The notes below the pieces were generated by a model. That model had not been told where the DNA came from. It saw nothing but the letters and a program-made list of their open reading frames with translations, and searched no databases. This document shows, piece after piece, positions 1 through 8,146 of a stretch of DNA of 64,000 nucleotides. Source of the stretch: CBDBCU01 sp965203435 (GTDB lineage: Bacteria; Chloroflexota; Dehalococcoidia; Lucifugimonadales; UBA3495); the NCBI GenBank assembly GCA_965203435.1, contig CBDBCU010000008.1:372001-436000 (forward strand), given 5' to 3'. The translations under genes and the position numbers were made by a program. Position 1 is the first letter of the stretch. Each line of letters begins with the position of its first letter.

Positions 1-1140
1 GATTGGATTGCCGACCCGTTCCTGGGCAGCGGCACCACTTCCCTGGCCGCCAAACTGAGCGGCCGCAACTCTATCGGCATCGAAGCCCATCCCTTTGTGT
101 TCCGGGTAGCCCAAACCAAGCTCAATTTTGACTGCTGCCCGGAACAGCTGGCGGCCGCCGCGGCCCAGGTCAGCGCCGCCGCCGCGGCCTATCCAGTCCC
201 GGATGTCAGCGGCGTCTGGCCGGCCCTGATTTACAAGTGTTTCAGTCCCGAAAACCTGCGGCAGCTGTATGCCCTGCGGCAGGTTATCCTGGATTTGGAC
301 TTGGCCGCGCCCTATGGCGACTTGCTGCAATTGGCCTTGACCGGCGCGCTGCGGGCGGCCACCAGCGCCGGAGCCGGCTGGCCCTACATCGCGGTCAACC
401 GGCACGGGCAGCGGGCGGTAGTCCGGGATGCCTTGACCGAGTTCAATAAACAGTGCGCCGCGATGATTGCCGACATCCGCCAGGTGCAGTTTGAGGGCAT
501 ACCGCCCTCGGAACACCGGCTGATCCAAGGCGACGCTCGGGAGTTGGATCGGCATTGCGCCGCCGCAAGCATCGACTTGATTGTTACCTCGCCGCCCTAT
601 CTGAACAACTACGATTACGCCGACCGCACCCGGATGGAAACCTATTTCTGGGGGCTATACGATAGTTGGGGGGCCATTACCCGGGCAGTGCGGGACAAGC
701 TGATTATCGCCGCCACCACGCAAATCCGCCTTTCCCGGATGAACGGCATCCGCGAGTGTCCCCACATTCGGGCGGCGCATCCGGCCCTCCACCGGGAATT
801 GACGGCAATCATCGATAAACTGGCGGATTTGCGTCAATCCAAAGGCGGCAAGAAAACCTATGACCTGATGGCCGCCGGCTATTTTGAGGATATGCTGCCG
901 GTATTGCGGGGGGCTTATGCCGCGCTGAAACCGGGCCGGCAGTTCGTCCTGGTATTGGGCGATTCCGCGCCCTACGGCGTCCACATCCGCACCGATGAAA
1001 TTATCGGCGAACTGGCGGTGGCCGTCGGCTTTTCCCATTACGATATTGAGGTAATCCGCGCCCGCGGCGACAAGTGGGCCAACAACCCACAACGGCACAA
1101 GGTAGCCCTGCGGGAAAGCATCTTGACGGTGGTCAAGTAA
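1..1140 (+). CDS. DNA methyltransferase (N4/N6 type), 5' end outside the window
   Basis: S-adenosylmethionine-dependent DNA methyltransferase, probably the modification half of a restriction-modification pair. The reading frame is open from base 1, so the start lies upstream; 379 residues are visible. DPFLGSGTT (visible residues 5-13) matches the SAM-binding motif I, and TSPPY at bases 586-600 matches catalytic motif IV of amino-methyltransferases. Motif I precedes motif IV, as in alpha or gamma class enzymes. The stop at 1140 is 11 bases before the next gene, whose product carries a PD-(D/E)XK signature, which supports the R-M reading. The recognition sequence cannot be told from this fragment. 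An orphan methylase remains possible. Confidence 0.85.
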   Translation, partial: DWIADPFLGSGTTSLAAKLSGRNSIGIEAHPFVFRVAQTKLNFDCCPEQLAAAAAQVSAAAAAYPVPDVSGVWPALIYKCFSPENLRQLYALRQVILDLDLAAPYGDLLQLALTGALRAATSAGAGWPYIAVNRHGQRAVVRDALTEFNKQCAAMIADIRQVQFEGIPPSEHRLIQGDARELDRHCAAASIDLIVTSPPYLNNYDYADRTRMETYFWGLYDSWGAITRAVRDKLIIAATTQIRLSRMNGIRECPHIRAAHPALHRELTAIIDKLADLRQSKGGKKTYDLMAAGYFEDMLPVLRGAYAALKPGRQFVLVLGDSAPYGVHIRTDEIIGELAVAVGFSHYDIEVIRARGDKWANNPQRHKVALRESILTVVK

Positions 1141-1151
1141 AGGGGGATGGG

Positions 1152-1901
1152 ATGCCAAACCCTGTCATTGCCTTGGGCGACGCTATCGGCAAGTCGATCG
1201 AGGCAGCCATAGTCGAGGGACTGCGGGAAACGGTGGAGGCCCTCGGCTATACTATCGGTTCGCGCAATCTGACTGACCAGGCGAGTATCACCTATCAGAT
1301 TGACGCGGTAGTTTCCGATGGTGATGACAACCCGGTCATCATCATTGAGTCCAAGTATATCCGCTCCACGCACGCCAACCGGGACAAAGGCAGTCGGATT
1401 TGCGTGGCCCATTACAACCTCTGTAAGAACTATCCTACGATTAGGAAGTCCATCGCCGTCTTGGCCGGCAAGTGGTCTAAATCCACCAAGGCGATAGTTC
1501 GCAGTTTTGGCATTGGGATTGCGGAAATCCCTTTTACGGCTATAGTGGCGGCCCTGGCCCGTTACGATATACCTTTTGACTGGCCGAAAGGAGACCAGCA
1601 TACGCCGCTTAATGCGTGGGAAACCTATGAGGGGTTGGACGCCGCGGCCCGGCAGAGAATAGCCGATGCCATAACCGCCGACATTGTGGCGCGGCTGCGA
1701 ACGGATATTGTGCAGGTATTGGAAACGGACCTTAACCAGCTGCCACACCGCATATCGGAAGTGGAAATTCTGCTGAAAACCGACCAGGATGAAATGCTGC
1801 TGCTGCGCTTTGACACGGCGGCCGCGGCCCTGGCGGCGATGGCCCAATTCGTAGCCGACCGCCCGGATATTGGCGGCCTGCTGCAACCGCGGGGTCATTA
1901 G
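1152..1901 (+). CDS. Putative PD-(D/E)XK restriction endonuclease
   Basis: Likely the nuclease partner of the preceding methyltransferase. The 249-residue product has a D51 ... E66-S-K68 arrangement within strand-like segments (IDAVV, then VIIIESKYI), the layout of the PD-(D/E)XK nuclease core. A basic patch follows, then a helical C-terminal half. ATG 1152 is chosen because GGGGGATGG lies just upstream and it follows the methyltransferase stop by 11 bases; an upstream start would overlap the methylase. The protein resembles no named restriction enzyme that I recognise, so the assignment rests on the catalytic motif plus the neighbour. Confidence 0.65.
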   Translation: MPNPVIALGDAIGKSIEAAIVEGLRETVEALGYTIGSRNLTDQASITYQIDAVVSDGDDNPVIIIESKYIRSTHANRDKGSRICVAHYNLCKNYPTIRKSIAVLAGKWSKSTKAIVRSFGIGIAEIPFTAIVAALARYDIPFDWPKGDQHTPLNAWETYEGLDAAARQRIADAITADIVARLRTDIVQVLETDLNQLPHRISEVEILLKTDQDEMLLLRFDTAAAALAAMAQFVADRPDIGGLLQPRGH

Positions 1902-2074
1902 GCGGGCCGACCCTGAACCGGGAAACCCTGATAACCAACTTCACGCCGCAGCCCGGCTTGGAATACCGGATTGCCGGGTGAGGAAACCCTATACCGCCCC
2001 TTGCTTTCCGCCGTTCCAGGGCTTAAACTAGAGCGGTAAAATTTTCCGAATAATGGCATCAGGACTGACCGCTT

Positions 2075-3028
2075 ATGCTGCCTAAAGTGTTTGTTGACGG
2101 CCATACCGGCACCACCGGCCTGCGGATTCATCAGTGGCTGGCCGGGCATCCGGGGGTGGAATTATTGACCCTGCCGCCGGAATTGCGGCGCAATCCGGAG
2201 GAACGGCAGGCGCGGATTCGGGAATCGGAGGTAGCCATCCTCTGCCTGCCGGATGACGCCGCAGGCGAGGCGGCCGGGTGGGTCAAGGACGCCGCTACCC
2301 GGCTGATTGACGCCAGCACCGCCCATCGCGTCGCCGCCGGGTGGGAGTATGGCCTGCCAGAACTGCATCCCGGCCAGCGGGAGGCCATCGGCCGCGCCAA
2401 ATATGTCGCCAATCCGGGCTGCTATCCCACCGGGTTCATCCTGCTGACCCGCCCGCTGATTGACGCCGGGCTGCTGGCGGCTGATGCGCCGCTGACCATC
2501 CACGCCCTTTCCGGCTATTCCGGCGGCGGCCAGGCACTGATTGAAAAGTGGGAAAATCCGGCTAACGCCCTGGCCGGCCTGCCCTATGCCGCGCCCTATG
2601 GCCTTTATCAGCGGCACAAGCACATTCCGGAGATGATGCGGTATGCCGGGCTCAGCGTAGAGCCGCAGTTTGTGCCGGCGGTCGGCCCCTTTCGCTGCGG
2701 AATGCGGGTACAGGTGCCGGTCAACGCCGCCCTGCTGCGGCCGGGGACGAACGGAGCCCGGGTATGGGCAACGCTGGCGGAACGCTATCAGGGGGAGCCT
2801 TTTGTCGTCGTGGATCCCCTGCCGGAGCCGGGACAGCACGATGAACGCAGTTTTGACCCGCAGGTATGCAACGACAGCAATCAAATCCGGCTGCACCTTG
2901 CCCCGCATCCGGCGGGCCATATCCTGCTCACCGCCTTGCTGGACAACCTGGGCAAGGGGGCCAGCGGCGCCGCCATCCAGAACCTGAACCGGATGCTGGC
3001 CTTGCCGGAAGGGGCGGGGCTGCCGTAA
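2075..3028 (+). CDS. argC: N-acetyl-gamma-glutamyl-phosphate reductase, type 2
   Basis: Arginine biosynthesis: NADPH-dependent reduction of N-acetylglutamyl phosphate to the semialdehyde. The 317-residue length fits the short type-2 ArgC family. VDGHTGTTG near the N-terminus is the nucleotide-binding loop, and the catalytic cysteine is C116 in ANPGCYPTG. HALSGYSGGG is the conserved substrate-side motif. ATG 2075 is preceded by AGGA about ten bases upstream. No other arg gene is nearby. The last 66 bases of this gene are repeated at 3472-3538, marking a tandem duplication. Confidence 0.95.
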   Translation: MLPKVFVDGHTGTTGLRIHQWLAGHPGVELLTLPPELRRNPEERQARIRESEVAILCLPDDAAGEAAGWVKDAATRLIDASTAHRVAAGWEYGLPELHPGQREAIGRAKYVANPGCYPTGFILLTRPLIDAGLLAADAPLTIHALSGYSGGGQALIEKWENPANALAGLPYAAPYGLYQRHKHIPEMMRYAGLSVEPQFVPAVGPFRCGMRVQVPVNAALLRPGTNGARVWATLAERYQGEPFVVVDPLPEPGQHDERSFDPQVCNDSNQIRLHLAPHPAGHILLTALLDNLGKGASGAAIQNLNRMLALPEGAGLP

Positions 3029-3050
3029 ATTGGAGGTCGGATAGTCGGTT

Positions 3051-3110
3051 ATGCTGACGGCATTGGCGGACGGGACGCGTTTCCTGTTGGATACGCATAC
3101 CTTGGGGGAT
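3051..3110 (+). pseudogene. Remnant of a PIN-domain toxin N-terminus
   Basis: This stretch, read in frame with the antitoxin behind it, encodes RFLLDTHTL, which looks like the first strand and catalytic Asp of a PIN (VapC) domain. Compare CLMDTNALLWLL in the intact toxin at 3549. It then jumps to the CTTGGGG leader that also precedes the second antitoxin. I infer an internal deletion that removed the toxin body of the first duplicate and left the antitoxin. Confidence 0.5.
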
Positions 3111-3113
3111 TCA

Positions 3114-3434
3114 ATGCAGCAAAACGATGTATGGGAACTGCTGCCGCACCAGCTCTCTGTCTTGGGCGACCAGGCCCATCAGGGCGCGGAAGTCGTCCTT
3201 ATGCGGGACGGGCAGCCGTGGCTGCGGTTGACGCCCTGCCCGGACTACACGCCGCCGCCGGTAAAACCCCGGGAGGAGTACCGGGCAAAAATGGGCGCAC
3301 CTCAAGGCTCCTACAAGGGTTCGGCGAACCCTTTGCGTAAGCCGTGGGCATTGCTCCCGGAACAGGATTTGTGCGCCGAGTGCCGGGCTAAATACCACCG
3401 GGACACCGTGCCGGCGGCGAAAGGCGGCGCTTAA
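3114..3434 (+). CDS. Phd/VapB-like antitoxin, copy 1
   Basis: Antitoxin-like protein of 106 residues. The core HQGAEVVLMRDGQPWLRLTP follows the Phd/YefM pattern of a small DNA-binding antitoxin that autoregulates its operon. ATG 3114 is preferred because a GGGGG Shine-Dalgarno run precedes it and the second copy starts at the equivalent place. The C-terminal part carries LCAECRAKY, a CxxC pair unusual for this family and shared with copy 2. It sits in a duplicated segment between argC and purL whose own toxin has been deleted. It might still neutralise the toxin at 3549. Confidence 0.65.
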   Translation: MQQNDVWELLPHQLSVLGDQAHQGAEVVLMRDGQPWLRLTPCPDYTPPPVKPREEYRAKMGAPQGSYKGSANPLRKPWALLPEQDLCAECRAKYHRDTVPAAKGGA

Positions 3435-3436
3435 TT

Positions 3437-3541
3437 ATGCCGGTTGCCCAAGCCGTTCTGGACGAAATTGCCAGCGGCGCCGCCATCCAGAACCTGAACC
3501 GGATGCTGGCCTTGCCGGAAGGGGCGGGGCTGCCGGGGTAG
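3437..3541 (+). pseudogene. Chimeric fragment: purL start joined to argC end
   Basis: Bases 3437-3474 copy the first 38 or so bases of purL (4361 onward) with few changes. From about 3472 the sequence copies the last 66 bases of argC. The join lies in a shared AGCGCCGCC-like stretch and keeps frame, giving a 34-codon open frame ending at 3541. It is the scar of a tandem duplication of the argC-to-purL interval, and there is no reason to think the peptide is functional. Confidence 0.8.
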
Positions 3542-3548
3542 AGGAGTA

Positions 3549-3941
3549 ATGCCGAATTGCCTTATGGACACCAACGCCTTGCTGTGGCTGCTCTGGAACG
3601 ACCCGCGGCTGGGGCCGGCGGCCCGGGCCTTTATCGCTGACCCGGGCAATCGGAAGTTCGTCAGCCCGGTCAGCATTTACGAGATTGCCTATAAGTACGC
3701 CCAAGGGCGGCTGGAAAAGCCGGTTCCCGGCAATCTGGAGGTGGCAATATCCGGTCGGGGCTTTCACGTCTTGCGCTTGACCGCGTTGCACGCCGAACGG
3801 GCCGGGCGGATGGACTATTCCAACAGCGATCCTCATGACCGGATGCTGGTAGTCCAAGCCTTGACGGAGGGGCTTATACTGATTACGGCGGACCGGGATA
3901 TGCTCCGTCACGAAGTTCCTACCCTGAACGCGCGGCGCTGA
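3549..3941 (+). CDS. vapC: VapC-like PIN-domain toxin
   Basis: Type II toxin of the VapC family, predicted Mg2+-dependent RNase. The 130-residue length is typical. PIN acidic residues are visible: D7 (LMDTNALLWLL), E45 (SIYEIAYK), D97 (SDPHDRM) and D115 (ITADRD). The start has GAGGAG six bases upstream. An antitoxin-like gene lies on each side (3114 and 3996); the usual antitoxin-first order suggests the upstream one, but the shared duplication suggests the downstream one is its original partner. The substrate RNA cannot be predicted. Confidence 0.85.
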   Translation: MPNCLMDTNALLWLLWNDPRLGPAARAFIADPGNRKFVSPVSIYEIAYKYAQGRLEKPVPGNLEVAISGRGFHVLRLTALHAERAGRMDYSNSDPHDRMLVVQALTEGLILITADRDMLRHEVPTLNARR

Positions 3942-3995
3942 CCGGCGGGCGCGGCCAATATATCCTTGGGGAGGCGATTCTTGAAAGAAGTAAAT

Positions 3996-4358
3996 ATGCA
4001 CCGATTAGAAAACCACCATCTCCTGGATCTGGGCGATGCGGCCCATCAGGGCGAGGAAGTCGTCATTACGCGGGACGGGCAGCCGTGGCTGCGGTTGACG
4101 CCCTGCCCGGATTATACGCCGCCGCCGCCCAAGTCTTTCGAGCAGTTGCAGCAGGAGGCGTGGAAGAAAATGTCTCCGGAAGCCAAGGCGTTCTGGTCGG
4201 ATCCGGAGGTGCAGGAAGCTCTGACCGAGGCGGTAATGGAACCCTGGGCTTACCTGCCGGAACGGGAGTTGTGCGCCGAGTGCCGGACTAAATACCGGGC
4301 CGACTGCGCAGCCCAATACCAAAAGGCTTTGGCGCGGAAGGCGAAAGGCGGCGCTTAA
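3996..4358 (+). CDS. Phd/VapB-like antitoxin, copy 2
   Basis: Antitoxin-like, 120 residues, paralogous to the gene at 3114. HQGEEVVITRDGQPWLRLTP is almost identical to copy 1. A helical insert (SFEQLQQEAWKKM...) replaces a shorter linker, and the C-terminus again has a CxxC pair (LCAECRTKY) and a basic tail. ATG 3996 follows CTTGGGGAGG. An in-frame GAAAGAAG just upstream could be an alternative ribosome site. It follows vapC by 54 bases and ends two bases before purL, so purL may be co-transcribed with the toxin-antitoxin unit. Confidence 0.65.
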   Translation: MHRLENHHLLDLGDAAHQGEEVVITRDGQPWLRLTPCPDYTPPPPKSFEQLQQEAWKKMSPEAKAFWSDPEVQEALTEAVMEPWAYLPERELCAECRTKYRADCAAQYQKALARKAKGGA

Positions 4359-4360
4359 TT

Positions 4361-6598
4361 ATGCCGGTTGCCCAAGCCATTCTGGATGAAATCGCCCTCA
4401 GCGCCGCCGAGTATGCCCTGATTGTCGACCGGCTGGACCGGGAACCCAATCCCCTGGAGTTGGGAATGTTCGGCGCGCTGTGGAGCGAGCATTGCGGCTA
4501 TAAGCATTCCAAGCCGCTGCTGAAGTTTTTCCCCAGCCGTTCCCCCCGCGTGCTGTCCCAATCCGGAGCGGAAAATGCCGGGGCGGTGGACATCGGCGAC
4601 GGATTGGCCGTAGTGTTCAAGGTGGAATCCCATAACCATCCCTCGGCGGTGGAGCCTTTGCAGGGGGCGGCCACCGGCGTTGGCGGCATCGTCCGGGACA
4701 TTCTGGCCATGGGGGCGCGGCCTATCGCCCTGCTCAACTCCCTGCGGTTCGGCCCGCCGACCACTGCCCGCAATCGCTATCTGCTGCAAGGCGTGGTGGA
4801 GGGCATTTCTTGGTACGGCAACTGCATCGGCGTCCCGGATGTGGGCGGGGAAATCGGCTTTGATCCCTCTTATTCCCAAAATCCCCTGGTCAATGCGATG
4901 TGCGTGGGCTTGGTATCCCGCGACCGGCTGACCTCGGCGGCCGCCGACACCGCCGGCAGCGTCCTGCTGCTAGTGGGCGCGGATACCGGGCGGGATGGAA
5001 TTCACGGCGCCTCCGGGCTGGCCTCCCGCCCCCTGGAACAGGAACAGGAATTGCGCCCCACCGTGCAGGTCGGCAATCCCTTTCTGGAAAAAATCCTGAT
5101 CGAAGCCTGCCTTGAATCCCTGGACACCGGGGCGGTTAGCGGAATGCAGGATTTGGGGGCCGCCGGATTGACCAGCGCCGCCATTGAATCGGCCTATCGC
5201 GGCGGCCGGGGTATCATCCTGGACTTGGCCCAGGTACACCGGCGGGAGCCGGGAATGACCGGCTACGAAGTGATGCTGTCCGAATCCCAGGAGCGGATGT
5301 TGCTGGTAGCGCCGCCGGAAGGGGTAGAACAAGTCCGCCGGGTTTTTGCCAAGTGGGATATTCCCTGCCGGGAAATCGGGCAGGTTATTCCCGAACCTCA
5401 AGCCCACATTCTTGACGGCGAGCAGCCGCTGGCCCAATTGCCCATCCAACCTTTGACTGAGGCCCCGCGCTACCGGCGGCCGGGGCGGCCCGACCCGGCT
5501 TATGCCGAATGGCGGCGGATTTCCCTGGCGGATATACCCTTGCCCGCCGCCGGCCCGGCGCAAACCCTGTTGGATTTGCTGGCCGCGCCCAATATCGCCA
5601 GCAAGGAAAGCGTCTATCGCCGCTATGACCACCAGGTGCAGACCAACACCGTGGCCGGGCCGGGCGGCGCGGCGGCCGTGCTGCGGATTAAGGGCAGCAG
5701 GAAAGGCATTGCCCTGAGCATTGACGGCAACGGCCGCTACTGCCGCCTGGATCCCTACCGGGGCGGGCAAATCGCCGTGGCTGAGGTTTGCCGCAATCTT
5801 TCCTGCGTGGGGGCCGAGCCGCTGGCCCTGACCGACTGCCTGAACTTTGGCAATCCGGAACGGCCCGAGGTCTATTATCAACTGGAATGGTGCATTCGGG
5901 GGATGGCCCGGGCTTGCCGGGTTTTGGGCGTTCCCATTGTCAGCGGCAATGTCAGCCTTTACAACGCGGCGGAAAGGGCGGAAACCGGCAGCGGCGGCGA
6001 CATTATGCCCACGCCCATTGTCGGCGGCCTCGGTCTGCTGGCCGAGGTATCCCGCCATACGGCGGCGGCCTTTCCCGAGGCGGGATTGGCGGTGTTTCTG
6101 CTGGGGACGGACAATCTGCGGCCTCGGATGTCGGATCTGGCCGGCAGCGAATATCTGGAAACGCTGCAAGGATTGACCGCCGGCCGGCCGGCCATCCATC
6201 TGGATTTGGAGCGGCGGGTGCAGGAATTGGGCCGGCGGGCGATTGCTGCCGGGCTAATCCGGTCGGCCCACGACTGCGCCGAGGGCGGCTTGGCGGTAAC
6301 GCTGGCGGAAAGCGTGATAAGGGGCGGCGTCGGCTTTCAGGGCGGCCCGGCCCTGGCCCGGCAACCTCGGCGGTGGGACGCCGCCCTGTTCGGCGAAAGG
6401 CAATCCCGCATTGTAGTATCCCTGCTCCCGGAACAGATTCCGCAACTGCGGCAATTGGCCGCCGAGTTGTCCGTCCCGCTACGGGAATTGGGACAAACCG
6501 GCGGCCAGCGTTTCCGCCTGGGCCGCTACTTGAATTTGCCCCTAGCCGATATAACCGACCCTTGGCGGCAGGGCTTGGAACGGGCCATGGCGGGTTAG
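4361..6598 (+). CDS. purL: Phosphoribosylformylglycinamidine synthase, PurL subunit
   Basis: Fourth step of purine biosynthesis: ATP-dependent conversion of FGAR to FGAM, with ammonia supplied by PurQ and the complex bridged by PurS. The 745-residue length fits the small (Bacillus-type) PurL that needs separate PurS/PurQ, neither of which is in the window. WSEHCGYKHS (res 41-50) and VESHNHPSAVEP (res 88-99) are the conserved nucleotide/metal site, and the duplicated PurM-like folds are evident (GGGIVRD, later GDIMPTP). The start has no clear Shine-Dalgarno and probably relies on coupling to the antitoxin two bases upstream. Confidence 0.96.
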   Translation: MPVAQAILDEIALSAAEYALIVDRLDREPNPLELGMFGALWSEHCGYKHSKPLLKFFPSRSPRVLSQSGAENAGAVDIGDGLAVVFKVESHNHPSAVEPLQGAATGVGGIVRDILAMGARPIALLNSLRFGPPTTARNRYLLQGVVEGISWYGNCIGVPDVGGEIGFDPSYSQNPLVNAMCVGLVSRDRLTSAAADTAGSVLLLVGADTGRDGIHGASGLASRPLEQEQELRPTVQVGNPFLEKILIEACLESLDTGAVSGMQDLGAAGLTSAAIESAYRGGRGIILDLAQVHRREPGMTGYEVMLSESQERMLLVAPPEGVEQVRRVFAKWDIPCREIGQVIPEPQAHILDGEQPLAQLPIQPLTEAPRYRRPGRPDPAYAEWRRISLADIPLPAAGPAQTLLDLLAAPNIASKESVYRRYDHQVQTNTVAGPGGAAAVLRIKGSRKGIALSIDGNGRYCRLDPYRGGQIAVAEVCRNLSCVGAEPLALTDCLNFGNPERPEVYYQLEWCIRGMARACRVLGVPIVSGNVSLYNAAERAETGSGGDIMPTPIVGGLGLLAEVSRHTAAAFPEAGLAVFLLGTDNLRPRMSDLAGSEYLETLQGLTAGRPAIHLDLERRVQELGRRAIAAGLIRSAHDCAEGGLAVTLAESVIRGGVGFQGGPALARQPRRWDAALFGERQSRIVVSLLPEQIPQLRQLAAELSVPLRELGQTGGQRFRLGRYLNLPLADITDPWRQGLERAMAG

Positions 6599-6674
6599 GG
6601 GGCCGGCGCTGGCGGCCTTGACTGCCGGCGGCTTGCTGGGGCTTTACTTGGCCGCTATTCCCGCCGCCCTCGTT

Positions 6675-6775
6675 ACCGTCCTTCCCGCGTAAGCGGGAAT
6701 CCAGAAATGCCCGATTGGTGGTATGCCGGTCTGTGGCAGTACCGTCGGGATTCCCGCTTACGCGGGAATGACGGT
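6675..6775. repeat. 101-bp MITE-like inverted repeat (family B), copy 1
   Basis: Terminal arms ACCGTCCTTCCCGCGTAAGC and its complement flank a core of the AGAAATGCCCGATTGG subtype ending in CAGTACCGTCG. It occupies the 290-base gap between purL and the IPWDC gene; apart from downstream hairpin-forming sequence near 6823-6860 nothing else is seen there. Confidence 0.85.
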
Positions 6776-6887
6776 AGGGGCGGCCATTGCCCTACGGGAT
6801 GATGGCCGGACAATAGCCCGCAAAAAGCCGCCCTCCCCCGGGAAACGGGGCAGGACGGCAAAAGGGTTTCCGGCAGGCAACGGCCGT

Positions 6888-7730
6888 CTAGCGGCGGGGG
6901 CCTTTCTTTTCGCAGGTGGCCGTATACTGGCGAACCAGACGCGCGGACTGCGCCTGAGTGTAACTTTCAACCGGAGTTTGAGCCGGGTACCTTTTGTAGG
7001 CGTAGCCAACCAGACTAAAGGCATTGCCTGGGCTATAAGTAACAAAACCCTCCGGGTGGATGTAGTCGACATTGCGGGCGCGGGTGTAGCCGATAGACCG
7101 GCAGTAAGCCGTGGCGGCCTCTTTAGCCAGCTGCTCCCAGTCGAGGCGGTCATCGTACGGAGCGCCGTACCCAATGTTGTCTTGAGAGTAGCGCCACTGG
7201 GCAAAGTGCCTGGTGCCGTTAGCTTCGTTCAGGCTTTGATCGCCATTTCGGTTTTGGGGCGTCCCTTCGGGACCCTCGGCAACGCGGGAGGGATCGGCGG
7301 GTACAAAGCGGCGGATGGTGCGCCGCTTGCGTTTCTCCCGGGGAAACTCAAAGATGCGATCCCGGCTGACCCCGGTAACGCCGGATTCGCCCTCGGTCAG
7401 CCAGCCCTCCTGGGCGGCCAGAAAGCCCCGGAATCGGCCGCGTTCCCCTTGATAGACGGTATCATCCCGCTCGTTGCGGTCTTTCCCGGCTGCCCAGGTT
7501 TCGGCCTTGGCAAAGGTATCGGACTGGTCGACGCCGCAATACAGGGTCTTGCCCCGGTTCTCGGCCAGGGATTCCAGGATGGCGGTCGTGCGGTCGGAAT
7601 GGGCAAAGGCTTGCCAATCGGCGCAGTCCCAAGGGATGGCCCGGGCGGCCTGGGTAATGCCATACCCGGCCCCCATTAGCAGGAAAAGGACGACGCCCGT
7701 GATGAAAACCTGGGGAAAGAACTGGGGCAT
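6888..7730 (-). CDS. Membrane-anchored IPWDC-family protein, paralog 1
   Basis: Unknown function; 280 residues. A single N-terminal hydrophobic segment (res 8-24, FITGVVLFLLMGAGYG) probably anchors it with the rest outside. Residues 1-130 are nearly identical to the proteins at 10460 and 50145 (IPWDCADWQAFAH, ENRGKTLYCG, GERGRFRGF, RIFEFPRE), followed by a basic hinge KRKRR. After that the sequence is different, apart from a late pair of short motifs (CRSIGYTRA and a final TATC). ATG 7730 is chosen because GGGAGG lies nine bases upstream and the paralogs start at the same place. It has its own promoter and hairpin leader. Confidence 0.75.
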   Translation of the reverse strand: MPQFFPQVFITGVVLFLLMGAGYGITQAARAIPWDCADWQAFAHSDRTTAILESLAENRGKTLYCGVDQSDTFAKAETWAAGKDRNERDDTVYQGERGRFRGFLAAQEGWLTEGESGVTGVSRDRIFEFPREKRKRRTIRRFVPADPSRVAEGPEGTPQNRNGDQSLNEANGTRHFAQWRYSQDNIGYGAPYDDRLDWEQLAKEAATAYCRSIGYTRARNVDYIHPEGFVTYSPGNAFSLVGYAYKRYPAQTPVESYTQAQSARLVRQYTATCEKKGPRR

Positions 7731-7760
7731 AAGGGAACCTCCCAGGAGGCCCCAAAACAA

Positions 7761-7834
7761 GTCAGGGCCGAATCGCCTTGGCGATTCGGCCCTGACTTGC
7801 GTTTATTCTATACCATAGGTTTGGGGATTTGCAA
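7761..7834 (-). promoter_or_regulatory. Promoter and hairpin leader of IPWDC paralog 1
   Basis: On the minus strand a TTGCAA -35 (7834-7829) and TATAGAAT -10 (7812-7805) precede an almost perfect 17-bp inverted repeat (arms 7796-7780 and 7777-7761). A U-rich stretch, CCTCC and the GGGAGG ribosome site follow. CCTCC can pair with GGGAGG. Paralog 2 has the same block, and paralog 3 keeps the stem with a compensatory extra base pair. Confidence 0.6.
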
Positions 7835-7876
7835 GGGGTTGGGGGGAATTCGAAAAATTTTATTTTTGGGTAATTT

Positions 7877-8105
7877 TCATCCTTCAACGATGTTCAGGAT
7901 GAGCGGAATAGGGAGAATCCGTTCATCCTGAACATCGTTGAAGGATGAACCCACGGTTGATAAAGAGAATAGCAAGGCAACAAGGAGGTTGGGGGACTAG
8001 CCGCCGGTTCCTCCTTCAACGATGTTCAGGATGAACGGATTTATGGATTCCCGCTTACGCGGGAATGACGGTGGGGGGCGGCCGGATTCCCGCTTACGCG
8101 GGAGT
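7877..8105. repeat. Intergenic repeat cluster (families A and B)
   Basis: The gap between the IPWDC gene and the IS110 transposase holds three copies of the 24-bp family A repeat (CATCCTTCAACGATGTTCAG and its complement, at about 7880, 7920 and 8011). Two right-half family B hairpins (GATTCCCGCTTACGCGGGAA) follow at about 8047 and 8083. No gene is seen. Confidence 0.75.
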
Positions 8106-8112
8106 ATCCGTG

Positions 8113-8145
8113 TTGGCCGTCAAGGGGTTTTCGGGAAATTGACGG
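8113..8145 (-). terminator. Inverted repeat just after the transposase
   Basis: GGCCGTCAA and TTGACGGCC are separated by 15 bases immediately beyond the transposase stop. This could be a transcription stop or part of the IS right end. There is no long T run, so the terminator call is tentative. Confidence 0.35.
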
Positions 8146-8146
8146 C

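Noticed and set aside
7728..7760. Upstream TTG start of the IPWDC proteins (MFWGLLGGSL)
   Set aside because: The hydrophobic leader is read from the hairpin and ribosome-site region; paralog 3 has no matching frame and starts at the internal ATG.
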